A stretch of DNA of 64,000 nt from Hemicordylus capensis (lineage: Eukaryota > Chordata > Lepidosauria > Squamata > Cordylidae): the NCBI RefSeq assembly GCF_027244095.1, contig NC_069662.1:84788294-84852293 (forward strand), given 5' to 3'. Both the position numbers and the translations under genes were made by a program. Under the pieces are notes generated by a model that searched no databases, was not told where the DNA came from, and saw nothing but the letters and a program-made list of their open reading frames with translations. Positions 9,701 to 19,235 of the stretch are shown piece after piece. How positions within the stretch are numbered: the stretch's first letter is position 1; each line of letters starts with the position of its first letter.

Positions 9701-12123
9701 AATATGGTGCAACATGGGTTGGGTTTCTGGGATGACCTGAAAGAGGGGAAATAAAGCAGGAATCAGGAAATGGTCGTGGCTTGTAGGCCTGATAGAAATG
9801 GCCTCCCTTTTCTGCCTAGGTTAGCCAGCTGGGAAGTAGCCTGGGATTGTGGGTGAGGTGGGCCACCCAAGGAACCAAGCAAGGAATGAAGAGGAGTACA
9901 TTGCATAGCACTGACTGGCAAGACAGCCCTCACCAAGTACACTTCAGAAGGGAGTGCAATGGCCAGGCTCTGTCTGCTGTACATACAAGTGCAGCTGCCT
10001 TCTACCAAGTCATACTCTTGGCTCTCTTTGCCCTACTCTGGCTGGCAGCTACTCTTGGGCAGAGGCCTTTTCCTAGCTAGCTAAGATCCTTTAACAGAAG
10101 ATGATGAAGCCTCAACAGGAGACCTTGTGCATGCAAAGCAATTGTTCCACTACTGGGCTATGGGCTCTCCCTACTGTGTGAGGAAAGAAGCTTCTCCTTT
10201 GAGCAGAATGGGAGCTGATGGTTGACATGGACTATCTCTGGTTCACGAACCAACCCCCAGTTACAGCCTCTTGGCCTAGTGGGGTGGGGGGTCTTGAAAA
10301 TCTGCCTGGATGCCATAAGCAGGAAGCATAGCTGTGATCTCAGGAATGCGGGCCTGGCTCCTAGAGGTAGAAAACTGTGGTCGGAGAAAGAAAGAGTCTC
10401 TTTGGACCAAGCTCAGAGCACATTGGCCAGGAAATGTTGCCCTTGTTTTCAGGTGATCCTCCAATTCCATCTTGACCCATGTAATTGTCAAAAAATGAGA
10501 TACTTTGGAAATAATTAGCTTCCTCTTCTTGAAGGCAGGGAGAAAAAGACCCAGAGGATGTTTTGGGGCTGGGTGTGGGCAAAGGGTTCTCGCAGGACTT
10601 TTTCAAAAGTGCACAACCTCTAAAGGAGAATGACCAAACCTACCTGCCTGCTGCCACAGCCCTTTCCCCATCTCCTCCTCAAATGGAGGATAGCTAGATG
10701 TGACTCCCAGAGCCCCCCCCCAGTCTCCTCTAACACTTTTGGCTGCATCAACAGCAAAGGATAGAGGTGGCTGAACCTGCCCTCCTGCTATCCATCCATC
10801 AGATGGATGTCTGCCCATCTCTCTCCATTGTCTAAGAGAAACAGTTCTCCAAGGAGGCTTTCCCTGGGGGGCTGGGGAGCCCTGAGGAGAAGCAGGCACT
10901 CTCATCATCCACTTACCTGTCAGTGCCCCCTCTTCATCTTCATCCCTGCAGAGATAAGGAGAAATATTCTTAGTAGCAAATCACAGGAAAGAGAGGGTCT
11001 CCTCCCCCAGTAATACTAGGGGTATTACTAGTATTACTAGGGGCATTACTAGTATGTGCCCTCCCTCTAATTTTAACTCACATGCAGCCAAGTATGTCCT
11101 CTCCCCTAATCCTTCTAGCTGGCCCTGCTAATTTTGGATGATTCCATAGTTGGGAGCAGTGAATGTAATTGCCGTTGAATGTCACTCACTGCATTTTGCT
11201 CAGAGTATTTTTCATTGAGGATTGACTGGTTGTGGCGGGGCGGGGGGTGGGCCTGCTCTCGTAGTTCACAGTCATGAGGCCAGCTTTCCCACCCCTCTCC
11301 AGTGTAGTTTCCCCACTTTTTAAAAAGTCCCCCCCCAAAGGGACACATACATGCTGTTTTGTTTTTTAAATAGGAGGGAGGCAGCCTGCCAAAGGTATCA
11401 AGGGGACAGTTGATGAAATTGGCATTTGATTCAGCAGCCAATTACTGGCATTCTGAACATGGAAAGGATATGGGCTCACCTTGATGAGGCAATATATGCC
11501 ACACCTGGGTTTGGGCTATGTCTGAACACCTCCCCCTCATCACTCCCCCCCATCCCTTCAGCTGGCCACACCAGAGCCAAAAGCATTAAGAGGAGTCAAG
11601 GGTAGAGAAGAGAGCAACTCACTTTGGTTCTGCCTCTGGGTGAGACCTATGGGAACATGAAAGAAGAAAAGGTTAGGCATGTTCTTGGAAATAACATGGG
11701 GGTGCTGAGGGGCAGATTTTGAAGTCAGCTTCAATTGGTGGGCAGGATTTCCCCACAACCCCCCAAGTGGGCCCAAAGGAGCCAGCCAGTAGCTCCTGAG
11801 TGATACAGCTTCACCGGTCTAGGACCTACAAGCTTAAGAAACACAGTGGAAATCAGCCAAGCAGGTGACCTTCGAGGGCCGCCTGCATTTCAAGGAGAAG
11901 CTGTGTGGTGTGAATAGTAGTGGTGAACTTGTGACCACTGAAGTTCCCACAGGGAGCACAAACACTTGTGAACACAGCAGGCTGGGCTTCAGTTCTCTGC
12001 CCAGACAGGCTAAAACAACGGAAGGGCATCTTTAAAAACCAAGTCCACACCGCCATTATATTTTGCTTCACCCACCATGCCGGAGACTTACCTGAAGGCC
12101 ACACATGACCAACAGCCACCCAT
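6586..12123 (-). CDS. Unrecognised multi-exon gene with coding minisatellite
   Basis: I do not recognise this protein. Exons 11623-11646, 10917-10945, 8558-9736, 8252-8377, 7734-7958 and 6586-6782 have GT-AG borders and all junction phases agree; a tentative start exon is 12092-12131 with ATG at 12123. Joined they are 1812 nt, 603 residues. Order of parts: short N-terminus, acidic stretch KDEDEEGALTG, thirteen 24-residue units rich in Pro, Glu and Thr, a linker SIADYYLQQEVELLKGLQHD, a basic segment RVRRISQQFPRCLRAINLQ, a Ser/Pro-rich region, and a basic heptad-like tail ending LKETTVLLST. No catalytic motif, signal peptide or membrane segment is seen. The tail could form a coiled coil. More upstream exons are possible. 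Frame preservation through thirteen units plus exact phases argues for a real gene, but expression is unproven. Confidence 0.75.
7734..7958 (-). CDS. Ser/Pro-rich exon of the repeat gene
   Basis: CTCTTGCAG/ATGTTCC opens and GTGACC/GTAAGT closes this 225-nt exon. It encodes a low-complexity Ser, Pro and Leu segment (LLLHPSPAPPPSPPPLEP) and then a helical stretch NVKETLQSLVEMQVHQLRD that leads into the last exon. Confidence 0.72.
8252..8377 (-). CDS. Basic exon of the repeat gene
   Basis: GTTGCAG/AACTGAGG opens and GGGAAG/GTATGT closes this 126-nt exon. It encodes LRVRRISQQFPRCLRAINLQ, then IGHMRTRLIRSEVWLQWWERE. It is strongly basic and amphipathic. Not assigned to a family. Confidence 0.72.
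8558..9736 (-). CDS. Exon with thirteen 24-residue tandem units
   Basis: This 1179-nt exon opens after CTCTTTCAG and closes at CAGC/GTAAGT. The tandem units run from 9638 down to 8703, with degenerate partial units on both sides. A unit reads roughly MPEPLPAPRIT, then N-[ND]-ILGEEL, then TEEPS. All units are exactly 72 bp and open. The first ten are the most alike; units 11-13 drift, the pattern of recent central expansion. Past the array it reads SIADYYLQQEVELLKGLQHD. Confidence 0.85.
8690..9690 (-). repeat. 72-bp coding minisatellite, 13 full units
   Basis: Direct tandem array lying inside the large exon. The unit length is a multiple of three and every copy is open on the coding strand. 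Because of this, long open frames also appear on the other strand, which I treat as shadows. Confidence 0.95.
9972..10175 (-). repeat. tRNA-Ala-derived SINE, degraded
   Basis: On the minus strand GCCCATAGCCCAGTAGTGG, then CTTTGCATGCACAAGG resembles the tRNA-Ala(TGC) head, followed by a SINE body including CTGCCAGCCAGAG. It lies in an intron of the repeat gene. Confidence 0.65.
10917..10945 (-). CDS. Micro-exon, 29 nt, acidic
   Basis: CTCTGCAG/GGATGAAG opens and GACAG/GTAAGT closes it; both sites are close to consensus. It encodes DEDEEGALT and the first base of a Gly codon completed by the minisatellite exon. Confidence 0.65.
11165..11345 (+). repeat. Dispersed repeat, uninterrupted copy
   Basis: TTGAGGATTGACTGGTTG is directly followed by GGGCCTGCTCTCGTAGTTCA and CATGAGGCCAGCTTTCCCAC. 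The same two blocks at 13693-13778 and 14360-14455 are separated by a fold-back element, so this is an empty-site version. Confidence 0.8.
11623..11646 (-). CDS. Micro-exon, 24 nt
   Basis: CCCATAG/GTCTCACC opens and ACCAAA/GTGAGT closes it. It encodes SHPEAEP and two bases of a Lys codon finished by the next micro-exon. Chosen because the phase on both sides matches and the residues continue into an acidic stretch. Confidence 0.55.
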
Positions 12124-12131
12124 CTTGACAC
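12092..12131 (-). CDS. Tentative first coding exon of the repeat gene
   Basis: A 40-nt stretch flanked by CAGCTTAG upstream and TTCAG/GTAAGT downstream. It contains ATG in a good context (AAGATGG) and would encode MGGCWSCVAFR, joining the 24-nt exon in phase. It is short, so the evidence is only splice sites plus phase. Confidence 0.35.
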
Positions 12132-12418
12132 CTAAGCTGATAAGCTGCTAATAAACTGACAGCCGAAGACAGCCAATTTATTGAAGATGCTTCAGCTAAT
12201 CTAAAACGCTGCCAAGTGAGCCTGCTGCAGAATCTTCGCAGGTTTCCAAGGGGAACCATGATGGCAGAATTCTGTGGCTGACTGTGAAGTCACAAGTTAC
12301 TGTTACTGGTCATGCTGGCTCTGGTTTGAATCCAAACACTGTCTTGGGGGTGCAGCTCAAAGTGTCAGAGCACCAGGGGCAAGTCATCCCAGTCCTGCCC
12401 TCTCTGCTCCCCACATGA

Positions 12419-12606
12419 CACTTTCTATTCATTTGACTTTCCCCTTCTGTTAACAAATTCTGAAGGAAGGGGATGCTTGTGGATAGGGGTGGGCTGCAGC
12501 TGCTGCTTGTACAGTTGGACACAAAGTTTATAATAAGCCTTGCATGAGTCCTCTGTAACATGTAAGAGGGCAAAGGCAACAGCCACATCCATTGCCTGTC
12601 CCCAGC
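12419..12606 (-). repeat. Left arm of an inverted duplication
   Basis: Reverse complement of 12901-13087, roughly 85-90% identical by eye over about 187 bp. Both arms contain TTATTATAAACTTTGTGTCC and CAAGCATCCCCTTCCTTCAG. Confidence 0.88.
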
Positions 12607-12764
12607 TAATTTCCCACCTAATCACTTAGATTAGATTTCCACCTAATCACTTGCTGAAGTCCTTTAGCTAGTAAATTCCTCTAAATCACATTCAGCACTG
12701 AGGCCCGTCTCTGTTCAGAATACACAAAAAGAAAGCCAATTAACTTGTGGAACTTACCACCTCT

Positions 12765-12945
12765 AGATGCAGTGATGACCACTGGCTTAGATGGGCTTGA
12801 AAGGGGGTTAGAAACATTCACGAAGGAGGAGAGATCCCTCTGTGACTATTAGTCATGATGGCTATAGAGAACCTCCAGGTGCACAGGCAGAATGCCAGAT
12901 GCTGGGGACATGCAGTGGGTGCGGCTGTTGCCTTTGCATTCTTAC
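12765..12945 (-). repeat. Abundant reptile dispersed repeat, fragment
   Basis: GGGCTTGAAAGGGGGTTAG, then GTCATGATGGCTATAGAGAA and CCTCCAGGTGCACAGGCAGA. Same family as 52165-52445 and 28125-28300. Its class is not certain; the strand shown is provisional. Confidence 0.6.
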
Positions 12946-13087
12946 ATGTTACAGAGGAAGCATGCAGGTTTATTATAAACTTTGTGTCCAACTGCACAAG
13001 CAGCGGCTGCAGCCCACCCCTACCCACAAGCATCCCCTTCCTTCAGAATTTGCTTACAGAAGGAAAAAGGCGAATGAATCGAAAGTG
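12901..13087 (+). repeat. Right arm of an inverted duplication
   Basis: Pairs with 12419-12606. Its first ~45 bp belong to the dispersed repeat at 12765, and that junction is shared by both arms, so they come from one composite sequence. Confidence 0.88.
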
Positions 13088-13692
13088 ACCGAGAGGGAGG
13101 GAGGGGAAATAAGGAAAAAGAAAGAGGGGAAGCACAAAAAATGAAGATGGCCCACAAAGAATGAGAGGGTGCAACAGAAGGCTGTAATGTACTTTTTGTA
13201 TAAGGTTATGACAATGGAAAGCAAACAATTATCCCCGCCCCCTCTGTTTCTTCTTAGGAAACAACCCACATCCTTATTAAACTCAATAGGCACAACTGTA
13301 CAAAATCTTAGTTTCTGCTGCATATAGTTTGATGTACTGCACATTAAAATGAACATTGGACAAAGGGACCTCCTCTCTGACCTCTCAAAAGACCCACCAT
13401 GGTAGCTCATGGCCCCAGAGGGGATGGATGAATCCCGCTAAAGATGCTACTCTTACATTTTTAGGCATTCTAGCAATTGCCTCCTTACAGCTATTATTTC
13501 TGCCACTATAGTTAAACCATATGTTGTTGTTGAAAGTGCTTTTGCTTAATGTTTTGTTGACATTCTGTCAGCTGGTATGCATCCCTCACTTCCTGCCCCT
13601 CTGGCTGCTGCTGCCACCAACAGCACTGCAATTACTCTCCAGTATATTATTTTATCAGGAAGCAAAAAGGTGTCACATAGAAATACGGAAGC

Positions 13693-14455
13693 ACTCAGTT
13701 GCTGTTGAAAGTCATTTTGCTCAGAGTGTTTTTTGCTCAGAATGTTTTTCCTTGAGGATTGACTGGTTGGGGGGGGGCAGAGGCACTCTTACCCCCGGAC
13801 ATTGGGGCCCTGGTCCATGGCCTCCAGGGGCAGACTCCAAATGGTCAGGGGGGGCTCCCTCCTGCAACCACCTGTGCCTGCCTCGCCACAACGTACGTCT
13901 GGTGTTTTTGTTTTGTATAATTTAAGCAAGGAGTGGCAGCTGGGGAGTGAGCTTAGCAAGACTTGCCTACCTGCTCCCCCGGTGTTGTCCGAAGTGACCA
14001 CTGGGCTTGTCTATTCAGCTCAGTGGCTCTTGATAACTGCAAGGTGCTCCAGCGCGTGGCATCATGGGCTTGTGGCAATCTATTTTAACTGCACCGGTGT
14101 GCTGTAGCACCTCGCAGTAAACAAGAGCCTCTGGGCCGAATGGACAGGCCGAGTGGTCACTCCGGTCACCACCACCAGGGGTGGGGGGGTGGGAGGCAAG
14201 TCCTGCTCAGCTCACCCCCCGGCCCACCCTTCAGCCACACACATGCCATGGTGGCTTGAATTATGCAAAAAACAAAAAACCAAAAAACAGAGGCATGGCG
14301 TGGTGGGCGCAGGGTGGCTGCTGGAGGCACCCCAATTGCCTAGGTGCAACCCTGGCACAGGGAAGGGCGGACCTGCTCTCATAGTTTACAGCCATGAGGC
14401 CAACTTTCCCACCCCTCTCCACAGAAGTTTTTCAACTTTTTAAAGAGTCCCCCCC
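13693..14455 (+). repeat. Dispersed repeat split by a fold-back element
   Basis: Host repeat blocks 13693-13778 and 14360-14455 correspond to the continuous copy at 11165-11345. Confidence 0.78.
13779..14360. mobile_element. Fold-back MITE-like element
   Basis: Two inverted arms of about 270 bp with a short loop near 14050-14105. The inner arms AGTGACCACTGGGCTTGTC and GGACAGGCCGAGTGGTCACT fold on each other, and the pairing continues through TGTATAATTTAAGC and its mirror. There is no coding capacity. G-rich flanks hide any target duplication. Confidence 0.75.
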
Positions 14456-14459
14456 ACAA

Positions 14460-15680
14460 AAAAATAAATAAAAATAAAGGACATGTTTCAGGTGAAAGAA
14501 TGGCAACAAAAAGAAGAAGGACCTAGGTGAGTCCAACAGAAACTCTATATTGCACCACAAGAACCCACCCACACAAAACCTTTGCTGTATGCAATATTAA
14601 ATAAATCTGTAAAAAGACATTAAGGGGACACATTCAACTGCAACCTAATATTGTAAGGATTTTTCTCAAAACATACCAAAGGATGAAAGTTGCTGGATAT
14701 TTAATATATACTGTTTTAAATTACCCACATATATACTCAAATCAATGCATAAATCCTTAAAATCATCAAAATTCACATATACATACACATTAAAATAACC
14801 AATAATACCCATTATGTTAATATTTCATATGGGCTAATACATAAAATCTAAAAGCACCCAGCTATTCTTTCAATAATCCCTTCGTTTTATAGCTTCATGA
14901 GTTCCAAACTTCCAAAAGGTGCACAAATGCAAAGAAGGGGTCATAAAACTCTATATGGACTTCTTGTACCACATGTGCTGATGTTTTAAAATCCACATCC
15001 ATAAGTAGCTTCCTCTGTCTCAAAAAGGTGATAAAACCAGCTCCACATTCTACAATGCATGTGTAAGCACTCCTTTCTGTACTGAGTTGAAAATGCCATC
15101 AGATAAATTCTGATTTTATTTATATCTATAGCCCTATTCAGATGATAGATTATGTTCAGATGTTACAGATGCTACACATGTACACATTTTTCTGCGAATG
15201 CTTGTACATGGATTCATTTAAAAGGTGGACCTGAGTACAGGCCCCTCAAACACAGGCTACAGATATGAAGTGTACCATTGTTTGTGCATTGAACGTAACT
15301 TGTGAATAGGGCTTATTTGTACACATAATATGCTTTCAAGGACACTGATTCCAAGTATGCTTACATGGCAGTCCAAGGAGCACACTTCAATTTCCTTAAA
15401 AGGAAACAGCACTAGCATTTTTTGCTGTTTTTGTAATATCTTTTATTGACCAACCAATCAATCAAACTATATCAGGGGCTATCAATGGCCAGTTATGGAG
15501 AAGATGGCATGATTCTGTCATGAATACAATGTAGCAACACATTTATTTTGCCATAGGAATGTTTACATAATATATAATGCATAAAGGTGGCATAAAGACA
15601 CTGGTTAATACCAGTGCTGACAAGGCACATGTGAATCCATGTCAGCATCCAGACTGCTGCTGCTCCATTGCACCCATGGG
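14460..15680. other. No gene or recognised repeat
   Basis: AT-rich DNA; no splice-flanked open frame and no transposon terminus noticed. Confidence 0.5.
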
Positions 15681-15682
15681 AT

Positions 15683-15979
15683 CAGGGGCATATCTAGGGT
15701 GGGGCAGGCAGGGCACATGCCCCGGGTGCCACTTGAAGGGGTGCGCAATTTTTTAAATTAAAAAAACTTTTAAAATGGCCACCAAAAACAAAATGGCCAC
15801 CGTGCATGCTCAAATGGCCTCTGTGAGTCCCTAGGCCATGCCAGGCCTCGCAGAGGCCATTTGAGCATGCGTGGAGGCCATTTTGTTTTCAGCCATTTAA
15901 AAAAAAAATATTTTGGTGCCCCCCTTCAAGTGGCACCTGGGGCATGTGCCCTGCCTGCCCCGCTCTAGATACGCCCCTG
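15683..15979. mobile_element. Palindromic MITE, CAGGGGC-ended
   Basis: Ends CAGGGGCATATCTAGGGTGG and CTCTAGATACGCCCCTG are inverted, and the arms continue through GCAGGCAGGGCACATGCCCC and CAAATGGCC. The 297-bp element would form a long hairpin. The flanks show no convincing duplication. Confidence 0.82.
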
Positions 15980-16474
15980 TTGCAAGCAATGGATGTTTCC
16001 AAACATGAAGGAATTAGGCACTGAAACTTTTCTCACAACTTTATCTCCACACCAGGACAAGCTTCACCTCAAACATTTCAGTGCAAGGTTACTTCTTTAT
16101 GTCTGCCATGAAGATGCCATCAAAACCAGCATTCCCATGGTGACTAAGCTTCCTCTCAGCTGTAATATTAGTTGGTCAAAAAGCCTGCCAGTTTAAGACG
16201 AGAGTTAAGGCTATCTCAATCTGAGTCAAGCTTCACAAAGCTTCCAAATCATAACCTAAGGCTGATGCCTTAACAGATATGTCATGTGATAAATAATGAT
16301 GTTGTGCAATGTCACAAATTGCTCTCACTTCCAACTTCTCCTCCATTCACCCACACTTTTCCTTGGTCTTTGAGGCCCAAATCAAAATGGGGAGGATGGA
16401 GTGCCTGACACCAGCAAAGATGCCCCATGTTGTCCTGATTTTGTACTGCCTTATGAAGCATCTTAGCCTTACTG

Positions 16475-16603
16475 CAGGGGTTTTCAAACTTGGTTTGCCT
16501 GGTGTTGTTAGACTACAACTCCTATCATCCACAGCCATTGTGGCTGGGGAAGATGGGAGATGTAGCCCAATAAACTCTGGCAACCCAAGTTTGAAAACTC
16601 CTG
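16475..16603. mobile_element. hAT-like palindromic MITE, 129 bp
   Basis: CAGGGGTTTTCAAACTTGG at one end and CCAAGTTTGAAAACTCCTG at the other. Flanked by CCTTACTG and CCCTACTG, seven of eight bases alike, fitting an 8-bp hAT target duplication. Confidence 0.85.
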
Positions 16604-16632
16604 CCCTACTGTATTGCTACAGGAAAACCAAC

Positions 16633-16980
16633 TGAGGCTCTACACATGATCTGTGCACAGAGCTTAACTGGGCTCTGCAGGGAAAGCAGGCTTAGCCCAC
16701 TCTCCCTGCAGACGAGCAGGGAGCTCGCCCTGGGCAGCCAGCTCGGCCGCCCACACGACTACCGGCTCCGTCATGGAGCCAGTAAGGGCGGCGGGGATTG
16801 GGGGCTGCCTGGAGCCTGGAAGTCCCAGAACACCCTGTGCAGATGTGCGGGGCATTCTGGGGAGACCCCCAAGGCTGGGAGGCTTATTGGAGCCTCCCAG
16901 TCAGGGTTCGCCTCATGAGTCTCCACGAAGGCGGTCTGAGCTCCCTTAGCCTGCTTTCAAGAGGTTATGTGAATAGCCTC
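16633..16980. mobile_element. MITE of the GGCTATTCACA family, GC-rich
   Basis: GAGGCTCTACACATGATC at the left and TTATGTGAATAGCCTC at the right form inverted ends; the inner AGCTTAACTGGGCTC pairs with GAGCTCCCTTAGCCTGC. An open frame inside is not a gene. Confidence 0.65.
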
Positions 16981-17204
16981 AATATATTGCATTCTCAGAT
17001 ACTGAGTAAAAAACTTGAACTCTCAGTTCATTCAGCAAGGAAGTTCCTAGGGCCAGGTAGTGTGGTTATCTCTTGGAGTGTCAGGGCAAGCCTCCCTGCC
17101 TGGGGTACCATGTGACTCTGTTCATCTACCGAATCGGCATTTTCCTTCTCATCCTCCCGCTCTGGTGCTCCGTGAACCATCTGAGGCTTTGAAAACAGCA
17201 CTGG

Positions 17205-17325
17205 AATGGACCTGAGACTATAGAAGACATTAGTGACTCTAGCATCCTTTATAGTCTATGGGACCACCATAGACTATAGACAATGCTACAGTTTTTAGCA
17301 TCTTCTAAGTCTATAGTCCCCGACA
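17205..17325. repeat. Nested short palindromes
   Basis: TATAGTCTATGGG and ACCATAGACTATA form a tight hairpin, with GACTATAGAAGA outside matching the mirrored TCTTCTAAGTCTATAGTC. Confidence 0.6.
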
Positions 17326-17639
17326 AAAAAGAGGCAAGCCAATGATCCTCTTTCTCAAGCTCAGCATGGTGCTGTCATCCAGTCTTTACTGAAGTGCACC
17401 ACAAAACCTCCTTTCTGTTGAGTCAGTATAAGGGTGATGAAGGGTGCTAGAAGAGGGCCCCCTCCCAGATGTTGAACCCACCCTGCAAGCTAAGGATGTA
17501 AATTAAAAACAGGTCAACTCACAGATGCTTAATAAGGCAGTATAGGAGCAAGACAACGTGGGGCATCTTTTTCTGATGCCAGGCACTCCATCATCCCCAT
17601 CTTGACACGAGCCTCAAAGACAGTCAAACCTGGATGCAA

Positions 17640-18214
17640 CACTTAACACACAAACTCACAAACACAAGACGCAACACACAAATGTACAAATAGAGATGCA
17701 ACACACAAATTGGTGTTTAATGCATTCATTTGTGTGGTGTGCATGCACTTATGAATGTGCACGTTTGTGTTGTACAGTGTGTTTTTCTCCATTTCTGTGT
17801 TTGTGTGTTACATGCATTTGTGTGACTGTGTGCATGGAGGTTGTTGCATATGTTTCTGTGTTGCATCTGTATGTGTTTGTGCATTGTGTCTGCATATTTG
17901 TGCATTGTGTGTCTTGTGTTTATGTGTGTTTCTGCATTTATGTTGCATGCATGTTTGGGTCACATGTGTGCTTATGTGTTGTGTTTGAGTTGTGTGTACA
18001 TGTCTCTCTGTGTGAGTTGTGCCTGTGTTTGCACATTTTTTGTGCAGCATCTGTGTGTTTTTGTGTGTGCATTGTGTCTGTGTTTGTATATTGCATTTGC
18101 ATTTGTGCATCTGTGTATTGTATCAGCGTTTCTGTGTTTGTGTTGCATCTTTGCATTTGTGTGTGTTTCTGCATTTAAGTTGCATGCATGTGCTTGTGTT
18201 GTGTGTGTGCACAC
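17640..18214. repeat. Degenerate CA/GT-rich array
   Basis: 17640-17712 is CA-rich (GATGCAACACACAAA), and from about 17718 the strand bias flips to GT-rich motifs such as GTGTTGCATCTGT and TTTGTGCATTGTGTC. The array resumes at 19100-19235 beyond an inserted LINE. Cys-rich open frames here are low-complexity artefacts. Confidence 0.8.
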
Positions 18215-18215
18215 T

Positions 18216-19099
18216 AGTGTTTGTTTGTTTGTTTGTTTGTTTGTTTGTTTGTTTGTTTTGTATACCGCCCTTCCAAAATGGCTCAGGGCGGTTTACAATT
18301 AAAACAAACCACTAAAACAGTAAAGAGCTAAAACAAATTAAAAACAATATAACAACAATTAACAATTTTAAAACATTTTAAAACAACAAACAATTACAGT
18401 GATTAAAAGCCCCAACATCGGGTTAGAATATTAAAACAGATTTAAAAACCCTGGAAAGCCAGGCCAAACAAATACGTTTTAAGGGCTCTCCTGAAGGCAA
18501 ATAGAGAATTCAAATTGCGGATTTCCGCAGGGAGAGCATTCCACAGCCCTGGAGCAGCTATAGAGAAGGCCCACCTCTGAGTCACCACCAGACAAGCTGG
18601 TGGTAACTGGAGACAAACCTCCTCAGATGACCTTAATGTGTGGTGGGGATCACGCAGAAGAAGGCGCTCTCTAAGGTAACTTGGGCTTAAGCTGTTCAGG
18701 GCTTTAAAGGTAATAACCAGCATTTTGTATTTTGCCCGGAAACATATCGGCAGCCAGTGCAATTGTTTCAAAACAGGCGTAATATGGTCTCTCCGGGTTA
18801 CCCCAGAGACCAATCTGGCTGCCGCATTCTGAACTAATTGAAGTTTCCGAACTACGTACAAAGGCAGCCCCACGTAGAGCACATTGCAATAGTCAAGCCG
18901 GGAGGTTACCAGCTGGTGCACCACTGTTTTGAAATCATCCTCCTCAAGGAATGGACGCAGCTGTCGAATCAACCGAAGCTGATAGAAAGCACTCCTGGCC
19001 ATGGCCTCCACCTGAGATACCAGGGTGAGGCCTGGGTCCAGGAGTACTCCCAAGCTGTGCACCTGCTTCTTCTGGGGGAGTGAAACCCCATCCAGCAGT
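18216..19099 (-). mobile_element. L2-type LINE, 5'-truncated
   Basis: Minus strand. From 19099 to the stop at 18442 it encodes about 218 residues of the ORF2 C-terminus without a break: LLDGVSLPQKKQVHSLGVLL, then SRLDYCNVLYVGLPL, VQNAAARLVSGVTRRDHITP, LHWLPICFRAKYK and APGLWNALP. The 3' UTR ends in TAAACCGCCCTGAGCC, AAGGGCGGTATACAAAAC and a (CAAA)n tail. It is flanked by TAGTGTT at both sides (18215 and 19100), a likely short target duplication. L2 group assignment is from the conserved Jockey-superfamily ORF. Confidence 0.9.
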
Positions 19100-19235
19100 T
19101 AGTGTTGCATCTGTATTTGTGTCATGTGCTTTGCTTCTGTGTTTTCACATTTGGGTCTTACGTCTGAATGTCCGTGTTGCATCCGCGTTTGTGTGCGATT
19201 GTGCATTTGAGAGTTTGTGCGTTTATGTGTTGCAT
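19100..19235. repeat. GT-rich array, right part
   Basis: GTGTTGCATCTGTATTTGTG and GTGTTGCATCCGCGTTTGTG continue the motif of 17718-18214, showing the array predates the L2 insertion. Confidence 0.75.

Noticed and set aside
8892-9740. 282-codon plus-strand frame and other long frames over the minisatellite
   Set aside because: A 72-bp unit without stops in several frames keeps them all open. Only the minus-strand frame joins spliced exons.
15675-15987. Target duplication for the 15683-15979 element
   Set aside because: CATGGGAT and TTGCAAGC do not match; borders are set only by the inverted ends.
17696-18302. Cys/Val-rich frames of up to 160 codons
   Set aside because: Low-complexity GT-rich array; no splice context and no start or domain support.
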